Source of the DNA: Liberibacter crescens BT-1
GTDB taxonomy: Bacteria; Pseudomonadota; Alphaproteobacteria; Rhizobiales; Rhizobiaceae
Direction: 5' to 3'
DNA: 64,000 nt
Assembly (NCBI RefSeq): GCF_000325745.1
Contig: NC_019907.1
Span: forward strand, 186,001-250,000
Part shown: positions 60,107 through 64,000 of the stretch, piece after piece
Numbering within the stretch: position 1 is the stretch's first letter
How the letters are laid out: each line of letters opens with the position of its first letter
Position numbers and translations under genes: made by a program
Notes under the pieces: generated by a model
The model's database searches: none
What the model was told of the DNA's origin: nothing
What the model saw: the letters and a program-made list of their open reading frames with translations, nothing else

Positions 60107-61039
60107 TTATAACATTTTTTCAAGCTTTGGAACAATTTCAAAAAGATCTCCAACAATGAAATAATCAGAAATCTTAAAAATAGGTGCATTTTCATCTTTA
60201 TTTATAGAAATAATGGTTTTCGATTCTTTCATGCCAGCTAAATGTTGAATAGCTCCAGAAATTCCTATTGCAATATAAAGTTGAGGAGATACGATTTTCC
60301 CAGTTTGTCCTACTTGCCAGTCATTAGGAGCATAACCAGCGTCTACAGCAGCACGAGTGGCACCAACAGCTGCGTTGAGCTTGTCTGCTAATGGAAAAAT
60401 AATTTTTTGAAAATTTTCAGCTGATCCTAGTGCCCTTCCTCCAGAGATTACAATTTTTGCTGAGGTAAGTTCAGGTCTTCCTGAAACGATAAGATCTTCC
60501 TTAATAAAACTTGATAATTTAGGATCCTTAAAAGAAGTTATATTTTCTATTAAAGCAGATTTGCCTTTTTCTAAAGCAGGAGTAAAACAATCTGTACGAA
60601 TAGTTATAATTTTGCAATAATCAGTTGTTTGTATGGTTTGGATTGCATTTCCTGCATATATAGGTCTTTTAAAAGTATCAGGAGATACAATTTCTATAAC
60701 ATCAGAAATTTGCATAACATTGAGGAGAGCGGCAACACGCGGAAGAACATTTTTCCCATTGCTATTAGATGGTGCTATAATTGTATTATAATTCTTTGCA
60801 ATTGATAAAATAAGAGAACTCAAGGGTTCAGCAAGTTTATGAGAAAAGTTAGCGTTCTCGGCAATAAGAATTTTTTGAATGTCGAAAAGATTAGATGACT
60901 GTTCTGCAATATTATAAGCATTTTTTCCTGTTATGAGTAAATGGATCTCACTTCCAATTTTTTTGGCAGCTGTTATAGTTCTTGCGGTTTGTTCTGACAG
61001 GAACTTTTCATTATGATCTGCAATGACAAGAATAGACAT
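60107..61039 (-). CDS. etfA: Electron-transfer flavoprotein alpha subunit
   Basis: FAD-binding subunit of ETF, which passes electrons from acyl-CoA dehydrogenases to ETF-ubiquinone oxidoreductase. 310 residues, with the C-terminal FAD domain (VISGGRALGS, AVGATRAAVDAGY, YIAIGISGAIQHLAGMKESKTIISINKD). Its ATG overlaps the etfB stop by one base. The oxidoreductase and dehydrogenase partners are not in the window. Confidence 0.95.
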   Translation of the reverse strand: MSILVIADHNEKFLSEQTARTITAAKKIGSEIHLLITGKNAYNIAEQSSNLFDIQKILIAENANFSHKLAEPLSSLILSIAKNYNTIIAPSNSNGKNVLPRVAALLNVMQISDVIEIVSPDTFKRPIYAGNAIQTIQTTDYCKIITIRTDCFTPALEKGKSALIENITSFKDPKLSSFIKEDLIVSGRPELTSAKIVISGGRALGSAENFQKIIFPLADKLNAAVGATRAAVDAGYAPNDWQVGQTGKIVSPQLYIAIGISGAIQHLAGMKESKTIISINKDENAPIFKISDYFIVGDLFEIVPKLEKML

Positions 61040-61788
61040 TACAACATACTACTTTTGTTTTTTAATTTTTCGAAAAGTTCTGTAATAGAATTTAGCCGCA
61101 AACTTTTTCGATTTATACAAGGTTTTTCAATGCTTAGAACTTTTAAACGGGCTGTTAAGTCAATAGAAAAGTTACTGGATAATTTTCTTTCAATAGATTG
61201 TTTTTTAGCTTTTATGATATTTAATAACGACATGTAGCGGGGTTCATTAAGATTTAGCTCTGTTGTTATTACTGCAGGGAGATTTATTTTTATTGTATGA
61301 GTTCCTCCGTCTATCTCACGTGTAACAATTGCGTGATTGTCATCTATCTCTATTTTTGAAGCGAAGGTAGCCTGAGACCATCCCATAAGTCCTGCTATCA
61401 TTTGCCCAGTTTGACAGGCTTCATCATCAATAGCTTTTTTACCCGCTATTACAATCTTTGGCTGCTCTTCTTCGATGACTTTTTTAAGTAATTTTGCTAT
61501 TGCTAAGGGCTCTAAATCTTCATCGCTTTCAATTAAAATAGCACGAGTTGCTCCCATAGCTAAAGCATGTCGCAGGATATCTTCAGCTTTTCTTGGGCCT
61601 ATAGAAACGACTATAATTTCTTTTGCTTTTCCAAGCTCTTTAAGGCGTACAGCTTCTTCAACTGCGATCTCATCAAAGGGATTTATCGACATTTTGATGT
61701 TATTTAGTTCTATCCCGGAGCCGTCGTTTTTAACGTGCACATTAATATGAGAGTCTACAACCATTTTTATAGGTATGAGTATATTCAT
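61039..61788 (-). CDS. etfB: Electron-transfer flavoprotein beta subunit
   Basis: AMP-binding subunit of ETF, 249 residues. Signatures: SINPFDEIAVEEAVRLKE near residue 35, VVSIGPRKAEDILRHALAMGATRAILIE, and GKKAIDDEACQTGQMIAGLMGW near residue 120. Reads into etfA with a one-base overlap, so equal translation is likely. Confidence 0.95.
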   Translation of the reverse strand: MNILIPIKMVVDSHINVHVKNDGSGIELNNIKMSINPFDEIAVEEAVRLKELGKAKEIIVVSIGPRKAEDILRHALAMGATRAILIESDEDLEPLAIAKLLKKVIEEEQPKIVIAGKKAIDDEACQTGQMIAGLMGWSQATFASKIEIDDNHAIVTREIDGGTHTIKINLPAVITTELNLNEPRYMSLLNIIKAKKQSIERKLSSNFSIDLTARLKVLSIEKPCINRKSLRLNSITELFEKLKNKSSML

Positions 61789-62267
61789 GTATTAATCCTA
61801 TAAATCTTTTACATATAAGCAGTGCCTAGTTATATAGGTTTATATTCTGAAGGTATCATTTTTAACAGTATAGCTTACTAAACTATATAGATGATTTTAT
61901 TGTTTTTGTATTTCTTTCTTGCTTCTTGTTAAGTTTGTCTCTCTAAATAAGATAAAAAATAGAGTAAATTCAATATCTTAGTGCTGTAAATATACTGTCA
62001 ATTTTAATATAATATAAAGTATATTAGGTGTTGTAAGGGTAGTGATATCAAGAGTTTTTTCTGTCTTTTCCTTTGTGAATTGAGTCAAAGAAGTTCAGTT
62101 ATCAGATGAAAATATGCGTAAAGTAAAAAGTTATACTTAATAAAGGCCTTTATACAAGATAATTCTCTTTATTAAAAGCGATGATCTTTTTGAAAATTAT
62201 ATATAAATTAGGATAATGTTTACACATTTTTTATGTACTGATGTCAATAAAAATGGAGTTTTATAAT
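61789..62267. other. Non-coding region between etfB and the YihY gene
   Basis: About 480 bp with divergent genes at either end and no recognisable gene, RNA or strong hairpin. It carries both promoters. Confidence 0.4.
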
Positions 62268-63131
62268 ATGCGAAAGTTCATTCGCATGATTTACCGCGTA
62301 GTCTTCGATGCTTTATGGCATTTTATGGAAGATGATGGTTGGGCTATGGCAAGTCATATAGCGTTATCAACATTGTTAGCTGTTTTTCCTTTTATAATTT
62401 TCGGGACAACTATGGCGGCCTTTTTGGGAGCAGATCAATTTGCTCCAACAGTTATTAATATCATTTTTGGTTCTTGGCCTGATTTGATTAAAAAGCCTAT
62501 TACAGATCAAGTTCTACAAGTTTTAACGATCCCTAGAAGAGGTTTGTTAACAGCTTCAGTATTAGCAGCGGCATATTTTGCTTCTAATGGTGTAGAAGCC
62601 TTACGAATTTCTCTTAATCGAGCATATCGTGTTACAGAAATAAGGCCTTGGTATGTAACACGATTAGCAAGTCTTGGGTATGTTGTTCTTTCTTCATTTG
62701 CGTGTATAATAATCAGTTTTCTTCTTGTTGCTGTTCCTTTGGCACTTGGTCATTCTCAACGATTTTTTCCTGCTTTTTACAAGCTTCTTCGGATTATTTG
62801 GAATGGGAGAATATATGGAAGTCTTTTAATCATTTTTATTGGTCTCGTTTTTGCTCATTTGTTTTTACCAGCAGGAAAGCGTAAAATTGTTAGCGTTTTA
62901 CCTGGTGTTTTATTTACTGTAGTAAGTTGGTTGTTTGGTGCAGTTTTCTTTACCTATTATATTTCTACCTTTTCAACATATACAGCTACATACGCAGGAT
63001 TGGCCTCTATAATGATAGTATTGGTGTTTTTGTATATGTTAGGAGTAATTTTTATTATAGGCGCCGAACTTAATGCCTCACTCATAAAATATAATAATAT
63101 ATGTACAGGCTTAATATCTAAAAACAGTTGA
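62268..63131 (+). CDS. YihY/BrkB family inner-membrane protein
   Basis: Membrane protein of about 287 residues and six predicted spans, of a family once called ribonuclease BN or virulence factor BrkB. Markers: DDGWAMASHIALSTLLAVFPFIIFG near residue 24, AYFASNGVEALRISLNRAYRV near residue 100 and AGLASIMIVLVFLYMLGVIFIIGAELNASL at the end. I chose ATG at 62268 (MRKFIRM) because GGAG lies 8 bases upstream; an in-frame ATG nine codons earlier has no such site. The function is unknown. Confidence 0.88.
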   Translation: MRKFIRMIYRVVFDALWHFMEDDGWAMASHIALSTLLAVFPFIIFGTTMAAFLGADQFAPTVINIIFGSWPDLIKKPITDQVLQVLTIPRRGLLTASVLAAAYFASNGVEALRISLNRAYRVTEIRPWYVTRLASLGYVVLSSFACIIISFLLVAVPLALGHSQRFFPAFYKLLRIIWNGRIYGSLLIIFIGLVFAHLFLPAGKRKIVSVLPGVLFTVVSWLFGAVFFTYYISTFSTYTATYAGLASIMIVLVFLYMLGVIFIIGAELNASLIKYNNICTGLISKNS

Positions 63132-63143
63132 CTGACGAATATG

Positions 63144-63169
63144 ATTCTTAAACGAGGTATTTTAAGAAT
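63144..63169. terminator. Possible hairpin between YihY and dsbB genes
   Basis: A 9-bp perfect inverted repeat (ATTCTTAAA / TTTAAGAAT) with an 8-base loop, located between two convergent genes. Its low GC and lack of a long T run make it only a possible terminator. Confidence 0.35.
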
Positions 63170-63243
63170 ATGTCTTATAAGAAATTATGAATAGTTTTTT
63201 ATTGGAATAAAGAATAAACTAACTTTTTCTTTTAAATTCTATA

Positions 63244-63774
63244 TTAGAAATTTTCCTTTAAGGTTTTTCTTGAAGCTTGAAAAGCTATTATTGCAAAGAA
63301 AAAGCTCGTGATGACATTCCAAGAAGCAAGGGATAACCCTAAGATATATAATTGTACTTCATTACAAGATTTTTTGTTGCTGGTTTTTATCTTGCTAAAG
63401 AGATCTTTCGCGTTTGTTAGATTGTTAGAGTTTGTATCTTCTAGGGTGCAAATTTTTGATCCTGACCAAAGACCCCGTTCAAGGCCAGTATGAAATGATC
63501 CAATGATAGCGTTACTTAACATGATAAAAGAAATAGTTATCATTAAGAAAGAAATTAACTTAGAAAACTTTTCATTTCGACCCAATATAGCGGCTAATAT
63601 AGAGATAGGTAAACAATAATAATAGGCATTTCGTTCTTTAAGACATAATTCGCAAGGTATATATTCATCAACATATTCTAAAACCAATGTTAATATTAAT
63701 ACTGTAGACATGCCTATCATAAGCAGTATTGTCAATTGCCTTTTTGTTAATGTCAGGCTTAAAATCCTGTTCAT
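63244..63774 (-). CDS. dsbB: DsbB-family disulfide bond formation protein
   Basis: Inner-membrane enzyme that reoxidises DsbA with quinone. 176 residues, four predicted membrane spans, the first active pair in IPCELCLKER (Cys near residues 41 and 44) and a second pair in the periplasmic loop (KICTLED and SCNEVQLYILGLS). Together with the quinone-side residues this is a complete DsbB. dsbA is not in the window. The 226 bp after its start, to the window edge, hold no gene. Confidence 0.88.
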   Translation of the reverse strand: MNRILSLTLTKRQLTILLMIGMSTVLILTLVLEYVDEYIPCELCLKERNAYYYCLPISILAAILGRNEKFSKLISFLMITISFIMLSNAIIGSFHTGLERGLWSGSKICTLEDTNSNNLTNAKDLFSKIKTSNKKSCNEVQLYILGLSLASWNVITSFFFAIIAFQASRKTLKENF

Positions 63775-64000
63775 TAAGTATTAACCTTTCATGGTGTTTT
63801 GAATATAAATTAATTATTGTATAAAAATCTTAAGAAGATTTCTATATTTAGATATAATAAAGAGTTTTTCTATTTGAAAGTCTACTGAAATAGTAAAAGT
63901 AAACACATAAAGTGAAAGATAACATATTATAATAGTACTCATTAATCTTAAAAACTAGGAAAATTCAAAACATCATAGTAAAACTATCATCAGAGTTGAG

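Noticed and set aside
1-64000. CRISPR arrays, prophage genes, insertion sequences, rRNA operons
   Set aside because: No regularly spaced repeats, no transposase, integrase or phage structural genes and no rRNA sequence were seen in the window.

Overview
The window is AT-rich chromosomal DNA from a Rhizobiales alphaproteobacterium with a reduced genome. It carries rhizobial gene orders (tsaB-fur/mur-miaB-ybeY-corC-lnt-xre-metK-trmB; fliF-visN-visR / flhB-fliG-fliN-fliM-motA / flgF-fliI ... flgBC-fliE-flgGAI-motE-flgH-fliLP; argH-lptM-lysA; fdxA-carD). It also has long non-coding stretches and several decaying genes. Together these point to 'Candidatus Liberibacter'. The very low GC suggests the L. 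americanus end of the genus, but that is inference.

Layout. 0.2-11 kb: an Fe-S scaffold, tRNA modification genes (tsaB, miaB, trmB), a Fur/Mur regulator, ybeY, a CBS-domain protein, lnt, a PraR-like regulator and metK. 11-31 kb: housekeeping genes (der with a poly-A frameshift, a YfgM-like protein, carA, rnd, aspS, rplY, carD, fdxA, a TerC-CBS protein, guaA, tRNA-His, a Dabb protein, gshB), a Tat-exported multicopper oxidase and a collapsed PAS histidine kinase. 32-56.3 kb: the rhizobial flagellar and motility locus, with the class I regulators visN and visR. 56.5-64 kb: a small secreted basic peptide, lysA, lptM, argH, etfBA, a YihY/BrkB protein and dsbB.

The most notable region is about 43.0-49.9 kb, which splits the flagellar operon between fliI and flgB. 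It holds a tightly coupled lipid cluster: FAD amine oxidase-like protein, DUF1365, cyclopropane-fatty-acid synthase-like methyltransferase, a broken chalcone-isomerase-like gene, an MFS transporter, a DUF3833 lipoprotein and an SDR. Remnants of cysK and of a histidine kinase lie on its left, and tRNA-Arg(UCG) on its right. This block is known next to rpoE-chrR in gammaproteobacteria and others. It looks like an acquired membrane-lipid remodelling or oxidative-stress system.

A second theme is loss of catalytic residues in otherwise intact reading frames. Lnt has Ser where the acyl-enzyme Cys belongs. The multicopper oxidase has lost two copper-ligand His residues. The PAS kinase has Asn in place of the phospho-accepting His and has lost its ATPase domain. 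No CRISPR array, prophage, insertion sequence or rRNA was seen.
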